Shown piece by piece: positions 42,101 to 55,363 of a DNA stretch of 64,000 nucleotides. The notes beneath the pieces are model-generated. The model saw nothing but the letters and a program-made list of their open reading frames with translations. It was not told the DNA's origin and did not search any database. The stretch spans positions 744,001 to 808,000 of the forward strand of contig NZ_BMRV01000001.1 of assembly GCF_014648815.1 (NCBI RefSeq), given 5' to 3'. Numbering within the stretch: the first letter of the stretch is position 1; each line of letters opens with the position of its first letter. The position numbers were made by a program, and so were the translations under genes. This DNA comes from Streptomyces flaveolus (GTDB lineage: Bacteria; Actinomycetota; Actinomycetes; Streptomycetales; Streptomycetaceae).

Positions 42101-42933
42101 GTGCTCGCACCCCGCGCGCGCAGCTCCCTGCGGGCCTCGGGGTCGGCCTTGCGGTACCCGTGGAAGTGCCCCGGGTGGTACAGGTGCGAGCGCGTGCCGT
42201 GCGCGTCGAGCGCCGGGCCGACCAGGAACAGGGTGTGCTTCCAGAGCTTGTGCTCCTTGACGGTCTCCTCCAGCGTGCCGATCGTGCACTTCACGACCAG
42301 CTCCTCCGGCCAGGTCGCCTGGTAGGCGACGACGACCGGCGTATCGGTCGGATAGCCGCCCTCCAGCAGCTCCCGCACCAGCTGGCCGCTGCGCGCCGCC
42401 GACAGGAAGACCGCCATGGTCGTGCCGTGCTTCGCGAACTCGCGGACCTCCTCGCCGGGCGGCATCGGCGTCTTGCCCCCGCCGAGCCGGGTGAGGACGA
42501 CGGACTGCGCGACCTCCGGGATGGTCAGCTCCCGCTGCGCGAGCGCGGCGACGGCGGAGAAGGCGGAGACGCCGGGCACCACCTCGGTCGCGATGCCGAT
42601 CTCCGCGCACCGGTCCAGCTGCTCCTGCGTGCCGCCCCACAGGGCCGGATCACCGGAGTGGATGCGGGCCACCCGCAGCCCCTCCTCGCGGGCCCGCCGG
42701 TAGACGGCGACGACGTCCTCCAGCGACATGGTCGCCGAGTCCAGGACCTCCGCGTCCTCGCGCGCGTGCTGCAGGACCTCCGCCTGGACCAGGCTCGCCG
42801 CCCAGATCACGACGTCGGCCTCGGCGATGGCGCGGGCGGCGCGGAACGTCAGCAGATCGGCGGCGCCGGGGCCGGCACCGACGAAGGTCACCTTGCCGGC
42901 ACCGGTACCGGTGGTGGGAGCCATGGGGTCCAT
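42097..42933 (-). CDS. cobM: Precorrin-4 C11-methyltransferase
   Basis: The 278-residue SAM-dependent enzyme has VTFVGAGPGAADLLTFRA, RIHSGDPALWGGTQEQ, and VPGVSAFSAVAAL, typical of CobM/CbiF. It is the first gene of the second cob block, following the divergent ZIP gene. AGGAGAGG lies 10 nt before the ATG at 42933; an ATG at 42924 is an alternative. The 86-nt gap to the ZIP gene must hold its promoter, and an AT-rich TAAATA is present there on the minus strand. Confidence 0.95.
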   Translation of the reverse strand: MDPMAPTTGTGAGKVTFVGAGPGAADLLTFRAARAIAEADVVIWAASLVQAEVLQHAREDAEVLDSATMSLEDVVAVYRRAREEGLRVARIHSGDPALWGGTQEQLDRCAEIGIATEVVPGVSAFSAVAALAQRELTIPEVAQSVVLTRLGGGKTPMPPGEEVREFAKHGTTMAVFLSAARSGQLVRELLEGGYPTDTPVVVAYQATWPEELVVKCTIGTLEETVKEHKLWKHTLFLVGPALDAHGTRSHLYHPGHFHGYRKADPEARRELRARGAST

Positions 42934-43019
42934 GGAAATCGGTCCTCTCCTGCGCATATTTACTGCGGTTGCTGCTGTCGGACGCGCGTGAACGCGGGCT
43001 GATCGGATACCAAGGGCGC

Positions 43020-43748
43020 ATGGCGGTCTTCGTCGCGCTCGGCGCGTTCCTGATGACGCTGGCCGGTGGCTGGACGGCACAGCGCGTGACCGACCGGCGC
43101 CACCTGGTCCTGGGCCTGGCCGGCGGTCTGATGCTGGGCGTGGTCGGCCTCGACCTGCTGCCGGAGGCGCTGGAGGCGGCGGGCCGGGAGGTGTTCGGCG
43201 TCCCGGCGGCACTGCTGCTGTTCGTCGCCGGATTCCTGCTCGCCCACCTCGTGGAGCGCCTGCTGGCCGCCCGCCGCGCCGCGCACGGCGCCGACGAGCA
43301 CGGCCACCGCACGCCCGAGGTGGGACTGACGGCCGCCGCCGCGATGGTCGGACACAGCGCGATGGACGGCGTGGCGATCGGCGCGGCGTTCCAGGTCGGC
43401 GGCGGCATGGGCGCGGCGGTCGCGCTGGCCGTGGTCGCCCACGACTTCGCGGACGGCTTCAACACCTACACGCTCACCAGCCTGTACGGGAACGCGCGCC
43501 GCCGGGCCGTCGCCATGCTCGTCGCCGACGCCGTGGCCCCCGTCGTCGGCGCGGCGTCCACGCTGTTCTTCACGATCCCGGAGGGCGTGCTCGGCGGGTA
43601 TCTCGGCCTCTTCGGCGGCGTACTGCTCTATCTCGCCGCCGCCGAGATCCTGCCCGAGGCCCACCACGAGCACCCCGCCCGGTCGACCCTGCTGTGCACG
43701 ATCGCGGGCGCCGCCTTCATCTGGCTGGTGGTGGGCATCGCCGAGTGA
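43020..43748 (+). CDS. ZIP-family metal transporter
   Basis: The 242-residue membrane protein has about eight predicted spans, a His-rich cytoplasmic loop (HGADEHGHRTPE) and the ZIP metal motifs GH112SAMDGVAIG and AHDFADGFNTYT. ZIP proteins import divalent metals such as zinc, cobalt or manganese. It sits alone on the plus strand between two cob blocks, so cobalt uptake for cobalamin is plausible but unproven. The ATG at 43020 is preferred; a TTG at 42969 would add 17 charged residues. Confidence 0.85.
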   Translation: MAVFVALGAFLMTLAGGWTAQRVTDRRHLVLGLAGGLMLGVVGLDLLPEALEAAGREVFGVPAALLLFVAGFLLAHLVERLLAARRAAHGADEHGHRTPEVGLTAAAAMVGHSAMDGVAIGAAFQVGGGMGAAVALAVVAHDFADGFNTYTLTSLYGNARRRAVAMLVADAVAPVVGAASTLFFTIPEGVLGGYLGLFGGVLLYLAAAEILPEAHHEHPARSTLLCTIAGAAFIWLVVGIAE

Positions 43749-43768
43749 CGTCCCGGGATCCGGGTGGC

Positions 43769-44500
43769 TCACAGCTTGCCGCCCCGCCCGCCCTCGCGCC
43801 GTGCCGGTGCGATGAGCGTCGACAGATAGGGCAGCGGCGCCCCGTCCAGCTCGGCGGCGGGCCGCACGGACTCCTCCGCCAGCCCCAGCGCCGAGCCCCA
43901 TACGGCGTCGTCGAGCCGCCCGGTCTCCCGCAGCGCCTCGGCGACCTCGGCCGCCTGCCGGCCGAACTTGTAGGCGACGACCGTCCCCGGCCCGTTCAGC
44001 GCGTCCTTGAGCACAGCGGCCCCGGCGGTCACCGGCACCAGCGTCAGCGGCTCGGTGCCCTCCGTCAGCACGGCACCCGACCGGGCCGCGAGGTCCTGCA
44101 TGGCGGTGATGCCCGGCACGGTCTCCACGACGGTGCCCGGCACGAGTTCGCCGACGGTCTGCGCGAGATACGTGAAGGTCGAGTACACGTTGGGGTCGCC
44201 GATGGTCGCGAAGGCGACGGATCCGTGGGCCCGCAGCAGCGCGGCCACCCGTTCCCCCGCCGCGTCCCACGCCGCCTCCCGGCGCCCCCGGTCGGTGCGC
44301 TCGTTCAGCGCGAACACGACCCGGACGACCTTCTCGGCGGGCACGTAGTGCAGCACGGTCGCCTCGGCTCTTCCCCGCTCCCCGGTGTCCATCACGGGAA
44401 CGACGACGACCTCGGCGGCGCGCAGCGCGTTCACGCCCTTGACGGTCACCAGCTCCGGGTCCCCGGGCCCGACCCCCACCCCGATCAGCCTGCTGCTCAT
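43769..44500 (-). CDS. cobI: Precorrin-2 C20-methyltransferase
   Basis: The 243-residue SAM-dependent enzyme has LIGVGVGPGDPELVTVKGVNAL, ATIGDPNVYSTFTYLAQ and VPGITAMQDLAAR, typical of CobI/CbiL. It overlaps the cobB stop by ATGA and is the last gene of the first cob block. Its stop lies only 20 nt from the convergent ZIP stop, with no clear terminator between. Confidence 0.96.
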   Translation of the reverse strand: MSSRLIGVGVGPGDPELVTVKGVNALRAAEVVVVPVMDTGERGRAEATVLHYVPAEKVVRVVFALNERTDRGRREAAWDAAGERVAALLRAHGSVAFATIGDPNVYSTFTYLAQTVGELVPGTVVETVPGITAMQDLAARSGAVLTEGTEPLTLVPVTAGAAVLKDALNGPGTVVAYKFGRQAAEVAEALRETGRLDDAVWGSALGLAEESVRPAAELDGAPLPYLSTLIAPARREGGRGGKL

Positions 44501-45996
44501 GACGTCCGGCACCTCTCCACGAACCGACGGGCGACACCGGGCGCGGACGCCCAGTGCGTGTGCAGATAGCTCGCGTGCACACCGCGCTCCACAAATCCCT
44601 CGACGCGCCGCTCGGGCGCCCGCATCCCCCACGCCGGCGCCGCCCCGGCCCCCGGCTCCACGACCGTCCGGTGGAACTCGTGCCCCCGCATCCGCGTCCC
44701 CGCGACGGCCAGCGCACTGTCGCTCACGGCCACGGCGTCCCGGTAGCCCAGGGTGAGCCGCTCGGACATCCGCGCGGAGGCGTCGAGCACCCCGCACATG
44801 GGCAGCCCGTCCAACTCCCGGCACAGGTACAGCAGCCCGGCACACTCGGCGGCGACGGGAGCACCGCTCAGCGCGAGTTCGGCGACGCTCTTGCGCAGTC
44901 CCTCGTTGGCCGACAGCTCGGCGGCGTACACCTCGGGAAACCCCCCGCCGATGACCAGCCCACGGGTCCCGTCGGGCAGTTCCTCGTCCCGCAGGGGATC
45001 GAACGTGACGACCTCGGCCCCGGCGGCGGCGAGCAGTTCGGCGTGCTCGGCGTAGGAGAACGTGAACGCGGCTCCACCGGCGACGGCCACCCTCACACCC
45101 GGGCCGGCAATCTCCAGCCCGTCCGGCGTTTGAGGACGAGGCCCGTTCAGGACCGAAAGCGGGGGCCCGGGAGCGGCAGCCCCCGAGGTCGATGGGGGTC
45201 CCCCCGCTCGAGCGCAGCCGAGAGTGGGGGAGGGAAGGGGCGGCGGGGGCGAGGAGGCCGAGGCCTCAGCCGCATCCCAGGCCGCACAGGGCAACGCACC
45301 GGCACCACGCGCGAGCCCGGCCAACGCCTCCAGGTCACACCCGCCGGCCACCTGCGCCGCCATCGCCGCAACCGCCTCCACCGCCGAAGCCCGCCGCTCG
45401 GCGACCGGCACCAGCCCCAGATGCCGGGACGGCACATCCACCTGCGGCGCCCGCCGCAGCACCCCCAGCACCGGCACCCCGACGGAGTCCACCGCCTCCC
45501 GCAGCAGCGCCTCGTGCCGGTCCGACCCGACCTTGTTGAGGATCACGCCCCCGATCCGCACCTCCGGATCGAAGGACACGAACCCGTGCACCAGCGCCGC
45601 CACCGACCGCGACTGCGACGACGCGTCCACGACCAGCACCACCGGCGCCCGCAACAGCTTGGCGACCTGCGCGGTGGACGCGAGTTCGCCCTCGCCCGCC
45701 GCCCCGTCGTACAGCCCCATCACACCCTCGACCACGGCGATGTCGCACCCGCGCGCCCCGTGCAGGAACAGCGGCCCGACCAGCTCGGGCCCGCACAGAT
45801 AGGCGTCGAGGTTGCGACCCACCCGCCCGGTGGCGAGCGCGTGGTACCCGGGGTCGATGTAGTCGGGCCCGACCTTGTGCGGGGACACGGCGAGGCCCCG
45901 CGCGGTCAGCGCGGCCATCAGCCCGGTGGCCACGGTGGTCTTGCCACTGCCCGAGGAGGGCGCGGCGACGACCAGACGGGGGACGGAGGAGGTCAC
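44497..45996 (-). CDS. cobB: Cobyrinic acid a,c-diamide synthase
   Basis: The 499-residue amidotransferase has an N-terminal CbiA domain (APSSGSGKTTVATGLM, HKVGPDYIDPGYH, EGVMGLYDG) and a C-terminal glutaminase domain (GGGFPEVYAAEL, catalytic cysteine in AAECAGLLYL, histidine in SYLHTHW). Between them, residues about 253-296 are a Pro/Gly/Ala-rich insert (SPTLGCARAGGPPSTSG) encoded by an in-frame dispersed repeat, which makes the protein longer than the usual 450 or so. The GTG overlaps the cobO stop. Confidence 0.95.
   Translation of the reverse strand: MTSSVPRLVVAAPSSGSGKTTVATGLMAALTARGLAVSPHKVGPDYIDPGYHALATGRVGRNLDAYLCGPELVGPLFLHGARGCDIAVVEGVMGLYDGAAGEGELASTAQVAKLLRAPVVLVVDASSQSRSVAALVHGFVSFDPEVRIGGVILNKVGSDRHEALLREAVDSVGVPVLGVLRRAPQVDVPSRHLGLVPVAERRASAVEAVAAMAAQVAGGCDLEALAGLARGAGALPCAAWDAAEASASSPPPPLPSPTLGCARAGGPPSTSGAAAPGPPLSVLNGPRPQTPDGLEIAGPGVRVAVAGGAAFTFSYAEHAELLAAAGAEVVTFDPLRDEELPDGTRGLVIGGGFPEVYAAELSANEGLRKSVAELALSGAPVAAECAGLLYLCRELDGLPMCGVLDASARMSERLTLGYRDAVAVSDSALAVAGTRMRGHEFHRTVVEPGAGAAPAWGMRAPERRVEGFVERGVHASYLHTHWASAPGVARRFVERCRTS
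45109..45240 (-). repeat. Streptomyces dispersed repeat inserted in frame within cobB
   Basis: The segment contains GTCCGGCGTTTGAGGACGAG and GTCCCCCCGCTCGAGCGCAG-CCGAGAGTGGGGG, which I recognise from memory as frequent Streptomyces intergenic repeats. Here both lie head to tail inside cobB, adding about 44 codons without a stop. The C-rich and G-rich arms can pair. No duplicated target site is obvious. Confidence 0.75.
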
Positions 45997-46592
45997 CACT
46001 CGATGCCCCTCTGCCCCTTCTGCCCGGCGTCCATCGGGTGCTTCACCTTGGACATGTCGGTGACGAGGTCCGCGAACCCCACCAGCTTCTCCGGCGCGTT
46101 CCGCCCGGTGATCACGACGTGCTGCGTCCCCGGCCGGTCCCGGAGCACGGAGACGACCTCGTCGGTGTCGACCCACCCCCAGTGCATCGGGTAGGCGAAC
46201 TCGTCCAGCACGTACAGCTTGTACGTCTCGGCGGCGAGGTCCCGCTTCACCTGCTCCCAGCCCTCCCGGGCCTTCTCCTCGTTGTCCATCTGGGCGTCCC
46301 GCTGGACCCAGGACCAGCCCTCGCCCATCTTGTGCCAGTCGACGGACCCGCCCTCACCGCTGGCGCCGAGCACCCGCAGGGCGTTCTCCTCGCCGACCTT
46401 CCACTTCGCCGACTTGACGAACTGGAACACCCCGATGGGCCATCCCTGGTTCCAGGCCCGCAGCGCCAGCCCGAAGGCGGCGGTGGACTTGCCCTTCCCC
46501 ACGCCCGTGTGCACGACGACCAGCGGACGATTACGCCGCTGACGGGTCGTCAGTCCGTCGTCCGGCACGACACTCGGCTGCCCCTGCGGCAT
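45993..46592 (-). CDS. cobO: Cob(I)yrinic acid a,c-diamide adenosyltransferase
   Basis: The 199-residue ATP:corrinoid adenosyltransferase of the CobA/CobO type has P-loop G30-VGKGKST37, the VFQFVKSAKWKVGEENAL segment and DEFAYPMHWGWV. It attaches the adenosyl ligand to the corrinoid. It overlaps the magnesium-chelatase-like gene by one nucleotide (TAATG) and cobB by 4 nt. Confidence 0.96.
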   Translation of the reverse strand: MPQGQPSVVPDDGLTTRQRRNRPLVVVHTGVGKGKSTAAFGLALRAWNQGWPIGVFQFVKSAKWKVGEENALRVLGASGEGGSVDWHKMGEGWSWVQRDAQMDNEEKAREGWEQVKRDLAAETYKLYVLDEFAYPMHWGWVDTDEVVSVLRDRPGTQHVVITGRNAPEKLVGFADLVTDMSKVKHPMDAGQKGQRGIEW

Positions 46593-48594
46593 TACGCGGC
46601 CCTCCTGCTCGCCTGTACGTCCTTCACCAGCCCGGCAATCGCATCCGCCCGCAGCTCGTCCAACGTCACCGCCGTACCGCCCAGCTCCTCCGCGAGCCGC
46701 CCGGCGAGCCCCAGCCGCACCGGCCCCGTCTCGCAGTCCACGACCACGGAGGCGGTGCCCTCGGCCGCGAACAGCCGCGCGGCACGCCCCGCGAGCACGA
46801 CCGGTTCCGGGCCACCGGTGGCCCGTCCGTCCGTCACCACCACGACCAGCGGCCGCCGCGCCGGGTCCCGCAGCCGTTCCACCCGCAGCACCTCGTGCGC
46901 CTTCAGCAGCCCGGCCGCGAGCGGCGTACGGCCACCGGTCGGCAGCGACTCCAGCCGCGCGGCCGCCGCGTCCACCGACGAGGTCGGCGGCAGGGCGACA
47001 TCGGCGGCCGAACCCCGGAAGGTCACCAGCCCCACCTTGTCCCGCCGCTGGTAGGCGTCCAGCAGCAGCGACAGCACGGCACCCTTCACCGCGCTCATCC
47101 GCTGCCGCGCCGCCATCGACCCGGAGGCGTCCACGACGAACAGCACGAGATTGCCCTCACGCCCCTCGCGCGTCGCCTGCCGCAGATCGTCCCGGCGCAC
47201 CACCAGCCCGGGTCCGCTGCGCCCCCGCGCCCGCTGGTACGGGGCGGCGGCCTGCACGGTGGCCGCGAGGTGCAGCTTGGTCAGCGCCCCCCGGGGCCGC
47301 CGGGCCCCGGTGGTCCGCCCGTGCTCGGTCCGCGCCCGCGATCGCCGCCCGGCGGCACCCTCGCCCAGCCCGGGCACGCTCAGCACCTTCGTGCGGAACG
47401 GCTCGGCGGCCCGCACGGGGGACTGCTCGCCGGCGCCGCCGGACGGCTGCGGCTCCCCGCCCTCCCCGGCCTCGGGCCGCGCGGCGGTGTCACCGTCGCC
47501 CCGGGGCGCGTCGTCGGGCTCCGGCTGTCCACCGGGACCGCCGCCGGGACCCGGGTCCGGATCGTCGTCGCCGTCGCCCTCGTCCTGCCCGCCGAACTCC
47601 TCCAGCGTCTCGTCGAGCTTGTCCTCGTCCAGCCCCGGCGCGTCGAAGGGGTTGCGCCGCCGCCGGTGGGGGAGGGCCAGCAGCGCGGCCTGCCGCACGT
47701 CCTCCGCCAGCACCTCGGTCCGCCCGGCCCAGGCGGCCAGCGCGGTCGCCGTGCGCGCCATCACGATGTCGGCGCGCATGCCGTCCACCTCGAAGGCCGC
47801 ACAGGTCGCCGCGATCTGCCGCAGCGCCCCGTCGCCGAGCCGCACCGACGGGAGCAACGCCCGCGCGGCCACGATCCGGGCCCGTACGGCGGCCTCCTCG
47901 TCGGCCCAGCGCGCGGCGAACGCGGCCGGATCGTCGTCGTACGCCAGCCTGCGCCGCACGACCTCCACCCGCACGTCGGGCTCGCGCGAGGCGGCGACCT
48001 CGACGGTGAGCCCGAACCGGTCGAGCAACTGCGGCCGCAGCTCGCCCTCTTCGGGGTTCATCGTGCCGACGAGCAGGAACTTCGAGGCGTGCCGCACCGA
48101 CACCCCCTCGCGCTCGACGTACGAGGCGCCCATCGCGGCGGCGTCCAGCAGCAGGTCGACCAGGTGGTCGTGGAGCAGGTTGACCTCGTCGACGTAGAGG
48201 ATCCCGCGGTGCGCGTCGGCCAGCAGGCCGGGCTCGAAGGCCTTCACGCCCTCCGACAGCGCCCGCTCGATGTCCAGCGCGCCGACGAGCCGGTCCTCGG
48301 AGGCGCCGACGGGCAGCTCCACCATCCGCGCCGGGCGGGACCCGGAGGCCCCCGTCCCGTGCGGCCCGTCCGGGCACGCGGGGTCGGGAGAGTGCGGATC
48401 GCAGGAGAACCGGCAGCCGGAGACGACCTCCACCTCCGGCATCAGCGCGGACAGGGCACGCACCGCCGTCGACTTGGCGGTGCCCTTCTCGCCGCGCACC
48501 AGCACGCCGCCGACCGCCGGGGACACGGCGTTCAGCAGCAGCGCGAGGCGCAGGTCGTCCTGGCCGACGACGGCCGTGAACGGGAACGGGACAC

Positions 48595-48598
<4 letters not shown>
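46592..48598 (-). CDS. ChlI-ChlD fusion, putative cobaltochelatase ATPase subunit
   Basis: The 668-residue protein fuses an AAA+ domain (about 1-320, Walker A G36-EKGTAKST44, Walker B ILYVDEVNLL) through an acidic, Gly/Pro-rich linker (about 345-420) to a C-terminal von Willebrand factor A domain with MIDAS motif DASGSM. Magnesium chelatase I and D subunits have this design. Next to cobN, it probably supplies the ATPase motor in place of CobS and CobT. The GTG start overlaps the cobN stop by 4 nt. Confidence 0.92.
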
Positions 48599-52244
<3,646 letters not shown>

Positions 52245-52248
<4 letters not shown>

Positions 52249-53753
52249 GCGGGCGCTCCCGGTGGAATGAAGGGCAGTCCTTGTGGCGCGCCGGACTCGA
52301 TGAGCCGCCACAGCGCGTCCGTGTCCGCGTGCTGTTCGATCAGGTCGCCGAGCCGGTCGAGCTGCTCCTCGCGCAGCGCGGCGAACGAGGTGTCGGGGGC
52401 CGGCACGAAGCGGCGGCCCGCGGCGGCGGCCACCTCGCGCAGGAACGCCCGCCGGAAGCCGTCCGACTCCAGCGAGCCGTGCCAGTGCGTGCCCCAGGTC
52501 TGGCCGACCCGGCAGCCGTCCAAGAAGGGGGCGCCGCCCGTCACTTCGGCGACCCCGTGGTGGATCTCGTACCCCTCGACGCGCTCGCCGAGGGCCTCGC
52601 CGACGGGCCGGGTGAGGGTCTTCTCGCGGGCGAACCGCACCCGCACGGGCAGCAGTCCGAGCCCGTCCACGTGCCCGGCGCGGGACTCGACCTCGTCCTC
52701 GATGTGCTCGCCGAGGAGCTGGAAGCCACCGCAGACGCCGAGCACGGGCCGGCCCTCGGCGGCCCGGCGCGCGATCGCCTCCGCGAGCCCCCGCTCCCGC
52801 AGCCACTCCAACGCCCGTACCGTCCCGCGCGTCCCCGGCACGATCACCAGGTCGGCGTCGGCCAGCTCCTCCGGTCGGTCCACGAACCGCACCACGACAC
52901 CGGGTTCGGCGGCCAGCGCGTCCACGTCCGTGAAGTTGGACATCAGCGGGACCGCGCAGACGGCGACCCGCAGCACGTCCTCGCCGACCGGCGGCGCGAC
53001 CACGGACTCCCGCACCGTCCCGCGCAGCGAGACCTGCAGCCCGTCCTCCTCGTCGATGCCGAGCCCGTGCCGGAAGGGCAGCACGCCGTACGTCCGCCGC
53101 CCGGTGAGGTCCCGGAGCATGTCGATGCCGGGCTCCAGCAGCGACACGTCGCCCCGGAACTTGTTGACGAGGAACCCGGCGACCAGCGCCTGGTCCTCGG
53201 GCGACAGCAGCGCCACCGTGCCGAAGAACGACGCGAAGACGCCCCCGCGGTCGATGTCGCCGACGACGAGGACCGGGAGCCCGGCGCCCCGGGCGATCCC
53301 CATGTTCACGATGTCCGTCCGGCGCAGGTTGATCTCGGCCGGACTGCCCGCCCCCTCGCAGATCACCGCGTCGTACGTGCCCCGCAGCTCGGCCAGGCAG
53401 TCGAGCACCGTGCCGAGCAACTGCCGCTGCCGCCCGCCGTGGTAGCCGCGGGCGCTCATCTCCCCGACCGGCCTGCCGAGCAGCACGACCTGGCTGCTCT
53501 GCTCGCCGCCCGGCTTGAGCAGCACCGGGTTCATCAGCGCGGTCGGCTCGACGCGGCACGCCTGCGCCTGCATGGCCTGGGCCCGCCCGATCTCGGCGCC
53601 CTCGCGGGTGACGAAGGAGTTGAGCGACATGTTCTGCGCCTTGAAGGGCGCTACCTTGACGCCCCGGCGCACCAGCCAGCGGCAGATCCCGGCGGTCACG
53701 ACGCTCTTGCCGGCGTCGGAGGTGGTGCCGGCGACGAGGAGGCCACCGTTCAT
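52245..53753 (-). CDS. cobQ: Cobyric acid synthase
   Basis: The 502-residue amidotransferase has an ATPase domain ([47 protein letters not shown]) and a glutaminase domain (catalytic cysteine in [14 protein letters not shown], histidine in [10 protein letters not shown]). It amidates cobyrinic acid diamide at four side chains. It overlaps cobD by ATGA. Confidence 0.97.
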
Positions 53754-54715
53754 GACGTACGTCCCTTCCTGCTGACCCCGCGGACGAGCAGCCGCGCGCC
53801 CGCGCACACGCCCAGCGCCAGCCAGCCCACGCGCCGGGACAGCCGTACGGCCCGCTCGATGTCGCCGGATCCGGCCCGGACGGCGCGTCCCGCCGCCCCG
53901 TTGAGCACCGGCCGGTGTTCGACCCGGCCGCCGTACGAGAGCGTCCCGCCGAGCCGCACGCCCAGGGCGCCCGCGAAGGACGCCTCCACGGGCCCGGCGT
54001 TGGGGCTCGGATGCCGCGCGGCGTCGGCACGCCAGGCCCGCACGGCGCCCCGGGGGTCGCCGCCGGCCACGGTGGTCAGCACGGCGGTCAGGCGGGCGCC
54101 CGGCCAGCCCGCGAGGTCGTCGAGGCGGGCCGAGGCCCAGCCGTAGCGGCGGTACCTGGGGGACTTGTGGCCGACCATGGCGTCCAGCGTGTTCACGGCC
54201 CGGAAGCCGAGCAGCCCCGGCACTCCGGCCACGGCGCCCCACACCAGGGCGCCGACGACCGCGTCGGAGGTGTTCTCGGCGACGGACTCCACGACGGCCC
54301 GGGCGATCCCGTCGGCGTCCAGCGCCTGCGGGTCCCGCCCGCACAGGTGCGGCAGCCGGGCCCGGGCCGCCTCGACGTCCCCGGCCTCCAGCGCCCGCCC
54401 GACGGCGCGGGCCTCCAGGGCAAGCGAGGACCCGCCCACGACGGCCCAGGTGGCGGCGCCGGTCAGCGCGACGGAGGCGGCGGGGGAGCGGCGTACGGCG
54501 CGGGCGGCGGCGGTCCCGAGGACGACGGCGCCACCGGCGCACACGGCGGTGTGCAGCACCCCCCAGCCCCGGTGGTCACGCCACAGCACCCGTTCCACGG
54601 CGCCCGCGGCACGGCCGAACGCGGCGACCGGGTGTCCGCGGCGCGGATCGCCGAGGAGGAGGTCGCCGAGAAGGCCGGCGGCGGCGCCGTACGCGAAGAC
54701 GCGTTCGGCGCGCAC
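53750..54715 (-). CDS. cobD: Adenosylcobinamide-phosphate synthase CobD/CbiB
   Basis: The 321-residue membrane protein has [64 protein letters not shown] and the C-terminal [24 protein letters not shown], the standard CbiB signatures. It attaches aminopropanol to cobyric acid. The GTG at 54715 starts 3 nt after the stop of a 21-codon leader ORF, suggesting translational coupling. It is the first enzyme gene of the riboswitch-controlled operon. Confidence 0.96.
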   Translation of the reverse strand: MRAERVFAYGAAAGLLGDLLLGDPRRGHPVAAFGRAAGAVERVLWRDHRGWGVLHTAVCAGGAVVLGTAAARAVRRSPAASVALTGAATWAVVGGSSLALEARAVGRALEAGDVEAARARLPHLCGRDPQALDADGIARAVVESVAENTSDAVVGALVWGAVAGVPGLLGFRAVNTLDAMVGHKSPRYRRYGWASARLDDLAGWPGARLTAVLTTVAGGDPRGAVRAWRADAARHPSPNAGPVEASFAGALGVRLGGTLSYGGRVEHRPVLNGAAGRAVRAGSGDIERAVRLSRRVGWLALGVCAGARLLVRGVSRKGRTS

Positions 54716-54718
54716 GGC

Positions 54719-54784
54719 TCAGCCGGCCGTGGGAAGGGACAGCGGAAGTGCGTCTCTGGTGAGCCCGGAACGGCAGCCGCGCAT
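54719..54784 (-). CDS. 21-codon leader ORF between riboswitch and cobD
   Basis: An ATG at 54784, preceded by GTGAGGAC at 8-nt spacing, opens a reading frame of 21 codons (MRGCRSGLTRDALPLSLPTAG) that stops 3 nt before the cobD GTG. The ribosome site is the best one in the leader, while cobD itself has no clear site. The likely role is to carry ribosomes to cobD when the riboswitch permits. Whether the peptide itself has a role is unknown. Confidence 0.55.
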   Translation of the reverse strand: MRGCRSGLTRDALPLSLPTAG

Positions 54785-54840
54785 GGCGATATGTCCTCAC
54801 TCAGGGTGTCCACGCCCTGGTTCGACGAAATCGGCGGTGA

Positions 54841-54977
54841 GAGTTCCTGGCTCGCGGGGCCGTACCTGCGTACTGCCCCGGTGACAGTGGCGGGACCGCG
54901 CCGGACTCGCACCGGCTTCCTCTCCTGCCGCCGTAATGGCTCCGGCAGTCCACCACGGCCCGCGAACACCCGTCAAC
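54841..54977 (-). promoter_or_regulatory. Cobalamin riboswitch
   Basis: On the minus strand the leader contains the conserved core GCCGGTGCGAGTCCGGCGCG followed by GTCCCGCCACTGT, preceded by the paired GACTGCCGGAGCC/CGGCGGCAG region, and ends with a B12-box-like GCGAGCCAGGAACTC. This matches the cobalamin aptamer consensus I recall. A CAGGG/CCCTG hairpin (54802-54819) between the aptamer and the leader ORF's ribosome site is a candidate expression platform. It should switch off the cobD-cobI operon when adenosylcobalamin is abundant. Confidence 0.93.
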
Positions 54978-55050
54978 TTGCTGTTGACCTGCAGCGGGGG
55001 AGTGTGCGAAGGCCCACACACGGGTGGTGTGCGCCGGCACGGAAAAAGCA

Positions 55051-55088
55051 GCGGGGCGTGGGACGGTGGAGTCCGTCCCACGCCCCGC
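55051..55088 (-). terminator. Intrinsic terminator of the phosphate-transporter operon
   Basis: GCGGGGCGTGGGACGG pairs perfectly with CCGTCCCACGCCCCGC over 16 bp with a 6-nt loop. On the minus strand it is followed by TGCTTTTTCC, a true T-run, 20 nt after the stop of the small membrane protein. Confidence 0.93.
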
Positions 55089-55108
55089 GCACGGTGTGCG
55101 CCTGCCGG

Positions 55109-55330
55109 TCAGGCGACGATCAGATAGATCCCGTACGCCACCGCCGCCGCGCAGGCCGCGAAGCAGGCGTAGGCACCGGTGACCGCGAGCACCGCGGAAC
55201 CGCCCTGGGCGGTGGCCCGCTCCTGGCGGGAGAGGCCGACGATGCCGAGGGTGAACAGGGCCACCAGAGCCACGGTGGCCACGAGGCTGACCCCGAAGAC
55301 GGAGCCGAGGGCTGCCCAGTCGATTGTCAT
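55109..55330 (-). CDS. Small two-span membrane protein
   Basis: The 73-residue protein has two predicted membrane helices (about 8-32 and 45-72) joined by a polar loop (SRQERATAQGG). It lies 33 nt downstream of the PiT gene and is followed by a strong terminator, so the two form a short operon. I do not recognise its family; an accessory role in phosphate transport is only positional inference. Confidence 0.8.
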   Translation of the reverse strand: MTIDWAALGSVFGVSLVATVALVALFTLGIVGLSRQERATAQGGSAVLAVTGAYACFAACAAAVAYGIYLIVA

Positions 55331-55363
55331 GGCGGTTCTCTTCCTTCGTACCCGGACGCGGGC

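Noticed and set aside
42969..43019. N-terminal extension of the ZIP protein from a TTG
   Set aside because: No ribosome site, charged residues atypical of the family, and the ATG at 43020 starts directly at the first membrane segment.
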